NCBI GenBank assembly: GCA_012845835.1
Contig: JABAKD010000021.1
Span: forward strand, 11,836,795 to 11,900,794
Direction of reading: 5' to 3'
Length of the DNA: 64,000 nucleotides
Source of the DNA: Undaria pinnatifida
Lineage: Eukaryota; Sar; Phaeophyceae; Laminariales; Alariaceae
How positions within the stretch are numbered: position 1 is the first letter of the stretch; each line of letters starts with the position of its first letter. Shown in pieces: positions 12,281-24,767 of the stretch. Position numbers and translations under genes: made by a program. Below the pieces are notes generated by a model. The model did no database searches. It saw only the letters and a list, made by a program, of their open reading frames with translations, and was not told the origin of the DNA.

Positions 12281-12849
12281 AAAAAAGCCTGAAAAAAAAA
12301 TAGCACTAAAATAGCTACCTGGTAGTAGTATGTTAGGGGTGTCGACGCTTGCAAGATGAGGAAAAAAGTCGTGTAATACCATCCCATCGAAGCACGCGCG
12401 CGGTCGGCACATCACACACCACAGCCACAGGCAGCATCACTCCGTACAGCAACCAACCAACCCCCTGTGCGTATGTAGTCGTCAGTAGCCACGAGTTGGT
12501 TAGTTGTCGGACGTGGGGAAGGGCGCAGTGGGGACTCCACGTACACGCTGATGAGTAGTAGTATTAATAGTATTAATAGTAGTTGAGTGGATGCCCGCGG
12601 TCATGTCAGTGTGCACATCGATTTCATTTCTTCATTTGTGCGCCTTTTTTTTCGTCTCTTGACTATTAATACTTGTGTTTCAGGGGGAACAGCGTCAGCG
12701 TACGAGCGTTTCCCTGGCAAATTTATATTTCATAGTGGTTTTTCGGATCTCTTCTGATTTTTTCATAGGGCTCCAGCACCTTTCTTTCCTTGTGTGAACA
12801 CGGATTTTAGATTTTTCTATTAATACACAATAACTAGAGTTAACCACAG

Positions 12850-12992
12850 CAGTAGTGCCATTTTTTTTTTTTTGTTCGTATCCTCCGGCGGATGGGGAAA
12901 AATAAAGCTTTATAGCTCACCACACTTCCACGTATTTCCATACGCGTCGTGTGTCGATTTAACTCAGTTGCTTTCGCAGCCCAACGCTAGCT
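12850..12992 (-). repeat. Family O 3' end, inverted
   Basis: Reverse copy of 11815-11950, with its A tail as a T run at 12860. The pair makes a ~135-bp inverted repeat around 900 bp of unique sequence. Confidence 0.6.
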
Positions 12993-13149
12993 GGAGCAGT
13001 AGTGCCCATCGTTCTTATTAAGTAGTCGCCTCCTGTGCTACTGCTGTGTGCGGTGTGTGGTGAATGAACTTCAAGATCATGGGTGTCGCCAGCTCTTCTA
13101 GATTATGCTTTTTGCGGGGAGGTAGGTAGGTCGTTGCAGTCCGCAAGGA

Positions 13150-13184
<35 letters not shown>

Positions 13185-13400
13185 GCAGCAGCAGCAGCGT
13201 TTTCCTTCTACCGTTTATTGCCAATCATTTTAATGTACGAGAGGAGGCGTTTATCTGGCTCTCGCTGGATTTTACATGCCACAGACTGCCGCTGTACACG
13301 AGACATACGAGTATCACACACAGGTTGCAAATATACGAGGTACGATGAGTTTCGATTAAATCTTCGATCTCATACGTAGCTGGAGTGAGTTTTTGTTTTT

Positions 13401-16400
13401 ACAATATTCCAGGACCACCATCAGCTACGTAAAGCAAGAGGCTGCCACTGCTGTGTTACGTGGCGTTAGATTATAGGACGCCGGTCAACGAATTGAACGG
13501 TTTATTAACTCGTTCATTGGTAGAGGTACTACTGCTGCTGCTGCTGTATCCCTGTGTGAGAGCGAGTCTCACGTTTACACACGTGACACACCATGGGTCA
13601 TACCCACCCAGGAACCTGGAACAAAAAACTCACGGCTGACGGACGTCCTTGAAATATTTTTTATGAAAAAGGAACAGCACACAGCAGTCTGGATATGCCA
13701 CAGCAAGCAGGACAGGCTATCCATCTGTGCCGCGCAAAACGTCGTGCGAACCGTACGAACCAAACTATTTTTGAAATATTTGTATGGAAATCGTATGTAC
13801 GGCGCCTATCAGATCTGACTCAAGTCCTGTGGAGGCCCCAACTGAACTACGTACTTGTAACAGTGAATGCCAGGTACCTGGTATTAATAGCAGATAGTGG
13901 CTATCACACCGGAGCTACTTTTCCCCCAATTGGTAGTATGATACCTCAGCATTTAGGCAAGGAGAGGGTCACCGACGAGCTACAGAGTAGGTGGAGAATG
14001 TACAGAGTGTGGTCGCGTGACCAGGCTAGTTTTTTCGACCCAGGGATGCTCCTCGTCCTCGGCATGCAACCCTCGGCATGGATGGGAGTACTGCTGCAAG
14101 CAGGTATAAACGACGGTCGGTCGTGCCGTGCGAGAATAAGGCGACATGCCCGCGTATTGTGGAGGCTTGCTGCTCGGGGACGCTGTTGCTGTGACAAGTC
14201 AGTGTTGCCTTCGCTGGGCTGTGTTCGATGGACAGAGAAAGGGTCATCGAGAACGTTGATGATGATGGTGTTCTGACGAAAGGCGGAGCAAGGGCCTCGT
14301 ACCAACACATACATGATGTAGACCTTCACGCGGCGACCCGACCCGCGCCCGAACATCGCAGCGGGGTCAAACAACCCGTCGGTATCCCCAGGAGCATCGC
14401 CACATACATGTACAAACAAGTGGAGAATGCAGAGGTATGATACCAGGCAGGTATCATACCAGGCAGGTAAACATACAAAACGAGTATACAAACAACAGAA
14501 ACTGAATCTGGAATTTTCGTGCCAAAAAGCCGAGGTTATGCACCGCAGCAGTGTCCAGTTGATTTGAGCGTTCGTAGTTTGGTACCTGGTAGACTGTTGT
14601 TGAGGGGAAGAGCCCTCCCTGTCCTAGGTGAATGCTGCCCTCAACGTCGTAGGTAGACTATCATAGGCACTACCGATAGACTACAACGAGCAGCTCTCGC
14701 CTGGCACTACTTCTGTAGAGTTTCGTTCTGTTTGCGTGTGTCTTGTCTATCTTTTCTCACGTTTTGTCCGGCGATTCTCCCGCCCTCCTTCCTTGCCGCC
14801 TTCCTCAGGCTGTTTTCTGACGACGGGGGAGCGCGGGCGTTTATCCGCGTTTCAACTTCAATTAAACCACTCCTTCCAGCTGCTGCTCCTGCTGCCCCTA
14901 CCCTTGATGATCCTCCTCCAGCTACCTGCTTGTGCTTCTTTTCCTGCTGCTGCTGCTGCTGCTCCTCCTCCTCCTGCTGCTGCTGTTCCTGCCGCCGCGG
15001 ACTGTTGTTGCTGGTCGGGAAGCCCGTCGCTTATTATGATTGGTACAAGGATCAACCAGGAGAAATCAAGCGATACAGCATCCAGTGTAGCAGATGAAAG
15101 CTGCTTGTACAACGCGCACTTGGCGTATTACCGGGAATAATACCCAGGTGCCGTACTACGTATCCGGTACGAGTACAAGGCACGTATGGACGATGGACAC
15201 CCCTGCCGGGCGTGATACGCGTATGTGGTGCTAAGCGAAGGGCCCTTCACGAAGATGTCAAGTGACCTGACGGTCTCGTCAGGGCCGTCAAGCCGTCAAA
15301 GGTTATTGTATTAGTTTTATTATAAATTTTATTAGGTGGGTGTCCGTCACGGAAGTGCCGTCAACCAATATCTTTTTTTTATTTGATTTTATTTTTTAGG
15401 CTGTTCATTCCTGTTTTAGTATCTTTAAACTTGTTTGATCGTGGATTGGCCGGGAACTGGCCTGCCTAAACAGCCGATTTCTCACGTTTGATGTCATGCT
15501 TGTTCTGATCGATATCTTAAGTGGGATTTGGTGATTCCGAAATAGGTTCAAACATCCCTTATATTTACGATCATATTTACTACCGTATGTTACGTAAGGT
15601 ATGTATGTTATTCGTTATTTGTCGGTGGTCGAGGTGTTGGGCCGTCATTTTATTGTTATTGTTGTCCCGGTGTCTCATCAGTTTGCATGGTTGGGCGGTG
15701 CTGCCGAATCAGTTACAGAGAGTGTTGCAGTCGTGCGGCTCTGGCCTAGGCGAGCACCCCTGCCTGTGGTATCACATCGTACCACCGGTCGATAGGTTGA
15801 TCGCCCCGATTTAGTTAAAGCAGTTGGAGGCAATTCGTTCCTGCTGGGGGTGTTCGGGTGTCCGAGTTGTACCGCGTGTCGATATCAGCGCACAGCAGTA
15901 CCTGGAACAAACAATTATTTAAAAATACATGGTACAGCAGTAGTCGTAGTAATACGTCAGTTGTGTATTACGAGGTATACGCCAATGAAGTACATTCTGG
16001 GAGGCTCGCAGACACAAAACACCAACCCCATGGGAGCACCACTCCAATGCCTCGGTTAACACGTGAGATGCAGGAGGAGGAGGAGATAATCTCTCGCGAA
16101 ACCACCTCACTCATTGAAGAAACACCAGCAAGAAGATGAAGAGATCTAGATGAGTCCCCTCGCCGTGGGCGGGCGTGCTTTTACGGAAAAGCTCTCGCGA
16201 ACACGAGGCTACTATAAAACATAAAACCCAAAGGAGAATGAAAAAGCGTCCTTTTCTTCGGTTTCTCCAAGAACAAAACTGATGATGTTAACATCTAGAC
16301 TATCTGGGGGACGGGTGGTACAGCAGCACAATGGTACTTGTATGATACACACGGGTGGGTAAATCGATCGCACTCAAGTCTTGTGCTAGCAGTAATAGTA

Positions 16401-16439
16401 GCACTCGTACGACGAACGAGTACTAGACTACACTGCTGA
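13401..16439. other. No gene recognised
   Basis: Open frames up to 193 codons (13695-14276) occur on both strands without domains, splice support or codon bias. Contains CTG/CTC repeats (14941-14995), a polypurine GGAGGAGGAGGAG near 16072, and several TACCTGGTA 9-mers. Confidence 0.4.
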
Positions 16440-16444
16440 GCGGC

Positions 16445-16479
<35 letters not shown>

Positions 16480-17765
16480 TGATACGCACGTAATACGAGG
16501 CCGAACACGAATATCGCAACAACGTTTTTCGCGTGAGACGTTGGATTTGGATTAGATGCTACATACAGCAGTTTCAGCAGCAGCAGTGTGTATGTGCGGC
16601 CGTATACTTTTTCTCGAGGTGGCACTGCTGTGTGCGAACATAATATACAGTACCTAGTCGACCGAGGCCGCATAAAAACAAGTCCATGTGAGCCCCTCCC
16701 CCCGCCTGAATGGGCTCAACCTCCTCGTCCCCCCTCCATATCGACATTATTATATTCAAGCTCGCAGAAATTTGGTCTCGCAGCCTGGTTCGGTGAGTAT
16801 CATCAGTTGACGTCGAGAAAAATCGTGCTTGTCCATGTGTCGTATGTATGCGAAGGCAGGCTGACAATAGGGACTCGTCCGAAAGTGCGAAGGGTGCCTA
16901 CATCCGTGTTACAGCACCTACCTGCGGCACCTGCAGCACCAACCAGCATCTCGTTTTCGCGCTCGTGTTTCCCGCTGTTGCGTATGTGTTCTCGTTTCTC
17001 GGCACACCACGCAGAAAACATAACGATATGCATTTGTTATGCTGTTTCTTGTGAGAGTGTGCAACGGACACACCAAAGAACACAAAACGTTTCAAAAGCG
17101 GATACACAAAATAGTGCATGCCGTGATCCCAGCTCCCCGCTCCTCCTCTCCCCTGTCCCCCCCAGCGTTCCCTCTCAGGGTGTCATATAATTCCAGCGGC
17201 ACAGCTGTTTGTACCTGGTATCAGACATATTTGTTGTTACCTATATCCCCCCCCTCCCCGAGTGTTGACACGTTGTGCATGATAACATGATCGATACCAA
17301 CATCATCATACATACCGTAGGATTTCGTATCTCTCCAACTCGGCCGTCCGACTGCTGCGCGGACGAAGCCGTGTATATCGTCAATCGAATCCCGGGGAAC
17401 GTTGCGAACGAGATCTACAGTTCTAGCGGTGTACTTGGAACGTACACGCAACAAGAGGTGTGGACTGGGTTGTACCGGTGTTCTGGTATGTTCTCAGCTG
17501 CCTCTTTTGCCCGAAGGCCCGACGTCAATCTCCGGAGAAAAAAGCGAACCCTAATTCCACATATTACATGCCACCCCAGGCGCACACGTCTGGCTGTTAT
17601 TGTGGAACTTGCCACGCTCGAAGCAGCTCACGTCAACGCAGCAGTCAAAATCTCAGCCGTGCTGTCAACGCCACCTCCGCGGGGGGCGCAAGCACTGACC
17701 CCATCGGCCGACGCCGCAATCACCTCTGGCTATCCGTTGTCCTCCCGACCACCTATTTGTACTCC

Positions 17766-18330
17766 GCCCCCCCCCTCCCAACCCTCAACTCCAACCACTA
17801 CCCCACCCCCACCCCTACTCCCACCCTTACCCCAACCCCAACCCTTCACCCCAACCCTCAACCTCAACCTCAACCCCAACCCCAACCCCAACCTCAACTC
17901 CAACCCCAACCTCAACCCCAACCCCAACCTCAACCCCAACCCCAACCTCAACCCCAACCCCAACCTCAACCCAATCCTCAACCCAAACTCAGACCCAAGT
18001 TCGAATCCAAAACCGAAACTGAATCCAAACCCCAAGCGAAACCTAGCCCCCAACCCTGCCGCCATCCCAATCCCCACTTCAATCCCCACCCCAACCCCAA
18101 CCCCCACCCTCACCCCCAAACCTCAAGCCCCTACCGCTACCCTACCACAACCCCACCCCCGACCCCGATCCCGACCCCCAGCACCACCCCTACTCGAACT
18201 CTACCCCCACCATCCTTAACCATCTACCCCCACCCCATCCCAGTCCCAACCTCAACTCTATCCCGACTCCCACCCCTACCCCATCCCCACCACTACCTCC
18301 ATCCCCAACCCCAACCCCCCACTCTCAAGC
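17766..18330 (+). repeat. C-rich array of (CCCCAA)-like units
   Basis: Imperfect CCCCAA/CCTCAA hexamers for ~560 bp (purest at 17820-17970), decaying to CCCCAC at the right. The reverse strand reads TTGGGG. All frames are open because the unit contains no stop. Confidence 0.9.
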
Positions 18331-19329
18331 TTGAACCCTGCCGCCGCCACAAACACGACAGACACCCGTTCCTCCATCCCACCACCACCGACCTGCGACT
18401 GTGGCATGGCTCCCCCACACAGCAGCCTTCGCCATGACCGGCGAAAGAAACAGGCAAAGCCGCGAGACTCAGCGAACAGCGAGCGTCGAGTCGTATTAGA
18501 TCACTCTTCTTCTGGCCAGATTTTTTCAAGGAGGTCCTGTGCTGCTGCCGCTGCACATGATTTGAATACTCATGGGGGTCCTTGTGTTTTTCGTCCAAAG
18601 CGGCGGTAAACTTTTACCGTGGACGCCATTACCATACAGTTAGCGCTGTTTTTTTTTGCTAAAATCATTTTCTGAACCCATGTTAATCGAAAGGCCAGGT
18701 CGGCGCATCTGCCGCTGCACAAAAGCCGTCGCCGACGACGCCCGCGGTGACGCTGGAGGGGAGGGGAGGGGTTCGGGATGTTCGTTAGCAGGAACTCCCT
18801 GCTTCGAGCCAATTCAACCGCAGTTCCTTCGAAAACGGGGCAGAAAGTATACTGCATGCTTTGGGGGTCGGAGCACCGAACTCTCGCCAAGAAATCTTCG
18901 GGGCTAAACCCTTCCCCATGTACTATCGGTACTCATAGCCTTATAAGGGTTCAGAACAAACTAATTTTCTTTTGGAGCCGACAAGAACTTGAAATCCAAG
19001 GGCAAGGCTCGAGAAGCGGCATTGCCGACGAGGTTCGAAACCGTGAACGTGTTTTTTTTTTGGTCGTTAGAGGCAACTCGTAACCCGTTTGGGTCTTCGG
19101 AGGGGAAAATTGACGAATAAAACTGACGATTGCAGCACCCTTCACACGAGAATCAACCTGGGCTGCTGTGTATTAGATTAGCGCGGACGACGACTATTTT
19201 TTCCTGTCGAAATCCAACGCCAGCACCTGCGAAGACACGCGATAGCTTGCGCTGCTGACGCGTGCTGCACGCTCGCTCGCACCATGATACGGACGCGGTT
19301 TACAGTTTGTTTTTGTCCCTACATCATAC

Positions 19330-19824
19330 ATGTGCCCAAAAGAGGTTACTATAAGGCCGGTCAAGCCACCCCACTCACCATCTAATGAACACCGGTCGGC
19401 GCCGCATGAAGGGCGTGCGGAAGACCGCCCCCGCGTGTACGACGAAGGCTTCGGCGGTGGTTCCTATGGGCGGTCTAGACATGTAGACCATGACTGCGGC
19501 AGGGAGGGCACCCCTACTTTCACTCCCGAGTACAGACCACTAACACCGTTGGCTCAGTACCTCGCTCCGAAAACGGACTTTCATTTTTATTTGTCAGGTG
19601 TAGGCACAAAAAATGATACGATCCCATGCGGGAGATCAATCTTCCGATTCCGAAAGACACCAAAAGGTCAAGGTTTGGAAGTACGCAAGGGTGACCCTAC
19701 ATGCGACCTTCCTACCGTATGTATGGCCTCCAGGCTGCTAGCCGGGTTGTGCCGCGCCCCCTCACCTCCACCTGCCGTGCTACGCCGCGCTCTGCCGGGT
19801 GCTCCATTAAAGCCACTGAGCTAG
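19330..19824 (+). CDS. Possible small protein, unrecognised
   Basis: ATG at 19330 opens 164 codons. The first ~85 look coding (RVYDEGFGGGSYGRSR, TPTFTPEYRPLTPLAQYL) with mixed composition; the end is Ala/Pro/Leu-rich. A GTGTAG donor after ~19600 could end an exon. No domain and no neighbour supports it. Confidence 0.25.
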   Translation: MCPKEVTIRPVKPPHSPSNEHRSAPHEGRAEDRPRVYDEGFGGGSYGRSRHVDHDCGREGTPTFTPEYRPLTPLAQYLAPKTDFHFYLSGVGTKNDTIPCGRSIFRFRKTPKGQGLEVRKGDPTCDLPTVCMASRLLAGLCRAPSPPPAVLRRALPGAPLKPLS

Positions 19825-20093
19825 AAATATAAAGTCAGTCCTGACTTCTACCTCAGTGACTATCGGGATCAACCCTGACTGCTACGTCAATGGTGATGAT
19901 GATGTATGTCCCTTTTTTTGTTAGATAACAAACCTGAGGTGTGTGCAGTGTGCCGAGCGACCGTGTGGCAGTCGACGAGACCAGCAGGAGCGCGCTCCGA
20001 CGAAACACGTCGACGAGCTTATTGCGGCAAGGGACGCTGACGGTGGCGTGGCGAGTGATGCTGGCTGGGGGCAAGGTGGGGAGGGGGGCGTGT

Positions 20094-20465
20094 TGTTTTA
20101 AGGCGTGGTTTAGGTGGGCAATTGGTTGACGTTTTACCAGCGGTCAAACGAACTAACACCTTCTAATTCCTTAACAAACGGCGTCGTCGGCAGACCATCA
20201 ATGATTGGTCGTGGAATCAAATCTCACCGTTCACCAAGATAATGAACTCTTTTTGATGTTCCCCATGTTGAACTTGAACATATCCCCTCCCCGGCATCCC
20301 CAGGAAATAGAGTCGTGTGGATACTTACACGTCCGCCCGTATATCCGCCCGACCTACTATCCCGCCGTTCCAGCTGGGGAGAGTGCTATATGGCTTGGAT
20401 AGGGTAGGCAATTGGTTGAACATTTACCAGCGGTCAACGGACCAATGCCCCCTATTTCCTTATCA
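20094..20465 (+). mobile_element. TRIM, older diverged copy
   Basis: Same layout as 24768-25142: an LTR-like repeat at 20094-20176 ending TTCCTTAACA, GGCGTCGTCGGCAG directly after, a purine tract CTGGGGAGAG, then a second LTR-like repeat at 20384-20465 ending TTCCTTATCA. The LTRs are clearly more diverged from each other and no flanking duplication is visible. Confidence 0.75.
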
Positions 20466-20564
20466 GTACTCATCTGTTACTTGCCAGAGTTATTTGGTCA
20501 ATAACCTCCCGTCCCTTTCGAGACGGAGCAACGGCTGACGTACTCGATATTCATGCACGGCTGT

Positions 20565-20755
20565 AGTCGTATGACCATAGCTATTAGACCCTCGCATCCC
20601 TACTATGCCGCGACGGAGCACGTCGGGTTTTCACCAACCAGGCAGACGTAGCTTGCACCGAGCGCAAAGCGCCGTCAGGTGTTCGGCGAGTCGCATGAAG
20701 GGTGAGCTGCATCCCACTACGAACAACCGCTTGTGAGGCAGACTTGCAAATGGAT
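20565..20755 (+). repeat. Family G copy
   Basis: CCTCGCATCCCTACTATGCC, GGAGCACGTCGGGTTTTCAC and GTCGCATGAAGGGTGAGCTG match the 2905 copy throughout. Confidence 0.7.
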
Positions 20756-21062
20756 GACAGCTTCGACGAGTTAATGCATTTTCCGGTACGGCCACACTCC
20801 CTGAGACAGCAATGGGAGCACCACGAAACTGCTTCGAGGGTGCCTTACCATAACCCTTGTGCGGAGTAAAAAGTCCTCCCACCCCGCACAATTGATTACA
20901 CTCGACCACCAGCCGCGATCAACATCCGCAAAAAAAAAAAAAACGGTGTGCCCTGATGGTGGTCCAGGTCATGAGCGCATGTAGTCTCTCGGCATGTTTT
21001 GCAGTTTGTCGTGGCCAACCGACGCCAACCCAACCTATCTGTAAGATAGTAAGATAGGGGGG

Positions 21063-21573
21063 GTGGGGGGGATACCAGAGCCACATGGGCCGGGGTATCA
21101 AGTATGCGTCATTTGCCACGGGGTGGTGGCGGAGGAGGCCTCCTTCGCGGGCGTGTCCTGCTCGAACGCGGCGTGCAGAATCACCCTTGCGCGCGAAGCT
21201 TCGTTGAATGCACAAACTCAAGACTTCTCAACACACACATATTACACAGGGCGGGCCAAGCCAAGATCCAGCTTTGTTTGAACGAAAAACACCGATATGG
21301 GAACGCACGGCTCCTTTCTACGACAGATTCATAGTCTCGGCGGGCACGGTGGACACGGCGACGGAACAGCGGGCGACGGCGGGCAGGGTTTGCCGTCAGA
21401 CCGTACAGGCCGGGGATACCACGCCACCAAAAACGTCCGGGGACCCCCCGGCCCAAATGACGGCTCTGGAACGCCTGCTGGAGCGACCGCGAGAGGTACC
21501 CCTAGGGCTTGCTGTTTTTATGGCCGCCGGCGGATGTGTAAACATGAAACTTCACAGACGGATTCTACGATAG
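21063..21573 (+). CDS. Possible coding region in two frames, unrecognised
   Basis: One frame (21063-21240) reads YQVCVICHGVVAEEASFAG then CSNAACRITLAREASLNAQT, with C-x2-C and C-x4-C cysteines. A second frame (21236-21573) reads FYDRFIVSAGTVDTATEQR and MTALERLLERPREVPLGLAV, ending RRILR and a stop. Both use C/G-ending codons. An AG at 21251 (ATTACACAG) could be an acceptor for the second, but I see no donor joining them. It may be a decayed or partial gene. Confidence 0.3.
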
Positions 21574-21796
21574 CCCCCCCCCCAAAACCAGCGGTATTCT
21601 CTAGCGAACGTTTCATGGCTGCTCGACACGAGGAATGATGCTATGAAGAAAAGTCTTCATGTATGTTCTTGGTCAACTGCGAAGGACTATCGAACGATGA
21701 CATCGAGGTGGCGGGGGACACCGTATTGCCAGGAGATACCGCCGGGAGCTGTTTTGGAAATCGGCGATTTCGTTGAAAAACGTTGGGGGGGCTACC

Positions 21797-22030
21797 TGTG
21801 GACAGTGGAGCACCAGGGAGTGTGTAGTGTAGTTGGTAAGACACGACAGTTGATCTTCTTGGTGGTGATTGACTGTTGAGGATCTGATGTGGTGTGTGAA
21901 CGTTGTTTAGATCTGAAGACAACAACTTATCTCTCCTTTCCTGGCACCTGAATGGTGCCGACCAGCCCCCCTCAGGCCAAGGTGGGATACTTTCTGGTCA
22001 GTAGACTTTGCCTAGCTTAGGCGTGTCTAC
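21797..22030 (+). repeat. Dispersed ~235-bp repeat (family L), uninterrupted
   Basis: Starts TGTGGACAGTGGAGCACCAG and ends GCCTAGCTTAGGCGTGTCTAC. A second copy at 52693-53030 is interrupted. GTAGTTGGTAAGACACGAC is A-box-like, but there is no matching B box. Confidence 0.75.
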
Positions 22031-22185
22031 ATACCGTAGTAAGACTCCACACCTTTTTTGAGCTGTCTTTTACGATTTTGGGGGACGAAAATGGCCAGCA
22101 ACTAGGGTGCGATAGGCGCCTTCGAAGATCGTACGATAGGGGGGAATTTTTTTGGCCCTTTGTTTTCAGAATGACGGTGCGCTCC

Positions 22186-22275
22186 TTAACCCCTTTAGAG
22201 CCCCAAAATCCCTCCTTTACCAATTTCGAGTAAGTTTGTAAAAAAAAAAGGGCTTCCAGTGTGAAAAGAAGTTAA
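22186..22275 (+). mobile_element. TTAA MITE inside an E-type MITE
   Basis: TTAA/CCCCTTTAGAGCCCC at the left and GAAAAGAAG/TTAA at the right, 90 bp including both TTAA. The host sequence is the ACGGAGCTCC..TTAACCC segment of the surrounding E-type repeat. Confidence 0.7.
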
Positions 22276-22408
22276 CCCAGAAGCTCGTCGGAGTTACGTT
22301 CTTCTGTTTTGCAACCTACGTCATGTAGGGTTGTGATCATCGAGGTGGCACCTTTTGGCGAGGTAGCACCTTCTATGGCCGTTTTTTTTTTCTGGATGAC
22401 GGAGCTCC

Positions 22409-22497
22409 TCAACCCCTTTAGAGCCCCCAAACCCCTCCCTACACTAATTCCAAGTAATTTTGTCCCCAAAAACGGGTTCCAGCTGTAAAGGGGTTAA
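22409..22497 (+). mobile_element. TTAA MITE inside an E-type MITE
   Basis: CCCCTTTAGAGCCCCCAAAC at the left and GTAAAGGGG/TTAA at the right. The left target has decayed to TCAA. It occupies the same host position as the 22186 insertion. The homologous site at 22658-22661 is empty. Confidence 0.7.
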
Positions 22498-22959
22498 CCC
22501 ATCTTAACCCAAGCTCGTCGGAATTACGTTTTTGTTTTTGCCAAGACATTAACCATTTTTCAGACCTAGGTCATAGTAGGGTTGTGGTCATCGAGGTGGC
22601 ACTTTTTGGCGAGGTGGCACCTCCTGGCCGTTTTTTTTTTCTGGATGATGGAGCTCCTTAACCCATCTCAACCCAAGCTCGTCGGAAATACGTTCTTGCT
22701 TTTGCAACACATGAATAATTTTCTAGGCCCAGGCCATCGGGTTGCACTTTTCAGTTTGGTTTTTGGTCGTCGGCGGATTACGCTTTTCAGTTTTGGTTTT
22801 GGTCGTCGTTACGGTACCCTCTCTATCCGGCGGGACAGCAAGCGATTAATACCAAGGTATGCAATATCCAAGCAACCCTCGTGTGAGTGACCATTAAAGA
22901 GCCAGAGAGGCACCCCTGGGAACACTGCAGTAGCACGGCTCCTAGGTCCATATTTCCAT

Positions 22960-23075
22960 ATGTAGTACTATTTTATTGAAAATATTTCAAGGACGTCAGC
23001 CGTGAGTTCGACGAATTTCAGGTCAACACTCATCGTTGCAAGTTGCGTTGTTGGTACTTGTAACATACTATATGG
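22960..23075 (-). repeat. Family D copy
   Basis: TCAAGGACGTCAGCCGTGAG through GCAAGTTGCGTTGTTGGTAC, reverse orientation. Confidence 0.6.
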
Positions 23076-23259
23076 GTGAGATGTTTATTGATGGGGGCCC
23101 TATTTTTTGTCCACTATAATGATTAGTGGGTGTATTTTTACTTTGGGTGGGGAATTTCGAGCTAGATCTAACATCATATCTATTTTATAAATGTATTACT
23201 GTTTGTACGCCATCAAGTTACACTTTCAGTTTGAAGTTGTTTTTTAGAGAGGCAATAGA

Positions 23260-23470
23260 GCTCCTCAAGTGGAGATAGGAGCCCCAAGAGCCATCCCTCT
23301 GTAGTGCGGTACGGCCTCTATAGTGCGGTACTTGCTCTTTAGTGCGGTGCTGCCTCTATAGTGCGGTATTGTGCGGTAGGGGTTGCACTTTTTGGGTTAA
23401 TAAGTAAGGAGCTTCTTACCTGTTACCTGTTACCTATCACCCGTTTCCTGTTACCTGTTACAGGTTGAGC
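23260..23470 (+). repeat. Short tandem repeats
   Basis: TAGTGCGGTA(C/T) repeats (23305-23385) followed by CCTGTTA repeats (23415-23465). No gene. Confidence 0.7.
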
Positions 23471-23523
23471 TCCTCAAGTGTTCAACTATCGGTTTGTATG
23501 ACCATTTTACGAGTACATCTTGT

Positions 23524-24586
23524 TTAGAACCGGCGAATCAAGAGTGTTGGTCGAGTTTGCGCGAACAAAATATCTTCGAAGCCATGCTTCTGGTGCTGCT
23601 GTCCGGTGCCACCAAACCTCCCGCCCCCACTGTTGCTCTGAAAGCCACCGGCAGCGCCAAGAGCATGGGAGTCCGCCAACGCTGCAGACGTCGAAACGAT
23701 CGCCGCTAAATTTCGATCCTCTAACATCTTGGTGTTGCGGTTAGCATAGGAGGTGCGCACGATTTTCTCCATCTCCGAGCGTGTGATGCCGGGCCGAAGC
23801 AAGCTCGTCCGTTGCTCCACCTCGCAAAACTCGGAGGGAAGACGACGTGTGATCAGGCGAACAACATCTCTGTCGGACTTGTGGATACCTAATGTCGACA
23901 ATACATTAACCTTCCTTTCGGCACGAGCGGGAAACAACTTGGGGTCCTCATTCCAGTCCATGCTGATGTTCTCGAGCTCTCTCTCCAGGAGGGTCCCTCA
24001 CAGCGTCGCCATTCGGCATGTACCAATCCATGACAGCCTTCCATACGCTCCCTCTACCGACCCGGCTGCGTGCATCCTCTCTTCCACAGGCTGCCTCTGC
24101 ATCGCCTCCATCAGGAATTCCCAAGCTTTCACGCATTTCTCCACCTTTTTTTGCAAACCATAACGATATACTTCGAAGTATTGGCCGTCCTCTCGCCGCC
24201 ATACCCCCCAGACCCCATGCTAATCCAAATACGATACGTAGGGTGTGGGCTCAAGCGCACGAATCAAGTTCCGAGCAGCCAAGAAAGATTGAAAACGACC
24301 TGACTGACACAACAAATAAATGAACCTTTTCACCGTCGCACCTAGGAACTCTGCTTTGCGACGTGATTAACGACGTGCCTGTGTGTGGCTTCGGTAGCCC
24401 TGCTGCTGCTGCTGTCCACATGCTTCCTTGGCTACTGCGTGCGCTTTCCCGATCGGGCAGCTCCTTAACCGTTGCATCAGATGCTTCCCTTGCCGCATCA
24501 GATGCTTCCCTTGCCGTTGACTCGGCGTCACATTTCTTCTACAGCTCTACAATACGCTGCCGGAGCAGCTCATCCCCCTCTGGCAT
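23524..24586 (-). pseudogene. Ty1/copia-type gag remnant
   Basis: Reading from an ATG at 24586, the frame gives MPEGDELLRQRIVEL, an in-frame stop, then AREASDAAREASDA (coiled-coil-like) and a conserved stretch ending VPRCDGEKVHLFVVSVRS. After at least two frame changes it continues VWKAVMDWYMPNGDAVRD and MDWNEDPKLFPARAERKVNV, then LITRRLPSEFCEVEQRTSLL, and a Gly/Gln-rich end. This order resembles copia gag (UBN2-like) without the zinc knuckle. Protease, integrase and reverse transcriptase are absent downstream and no LTRs were found, so it is a truncated, dead copy. Confidence 0.6.
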
Positions 24587-24767
24587 GGTAGCACCCCTTC
24601 AGCAGCTCCGGGCCCAGACCGAAACGATATCGTGTCGTCTACAACTGCTGTAGACAACGCAAGCTGTGTGGTTGCGCGGCTTGCCCCGATGCCGTATAGG
24701 TGGGAAGAGTATAATGTACAAGGGTATCACAAAACACTAACAGGAGCCAGTACCTGTTTGTCAAAGG

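Larger units (their letters stand above)
22040..22830. repeat. Cluster of degraded family E copies
   Basis: Three partial copies with AGCTCGTCGGAA(A/T)TACG and ATCGAGGTGGCAC(C/T)TTTTGGC motifs, two of them carrying TTAA MITE insertions. No gene. Confidence 0.55.

Noticed and set aside
11817-12992. DNA transposon with ~135-bp inverted ends
   Set aside because: The arms are the 3' ends of a poly(A)-tailed repeat that also occurs alone near 236-312, so two opposite insertions explain them better.
13695-14491. 193-codon plus and 181-codon minus frames
   Set aside because: They overlap each other with no codon bias, domain or splice support.
17275-18437. Two plus-strand frames over 300 codons
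   Set aside because: Most of their length is the CCCCAA array, and two frames are open at once. The upstream 450 bp could hide an exon, but nothing supports either frame.
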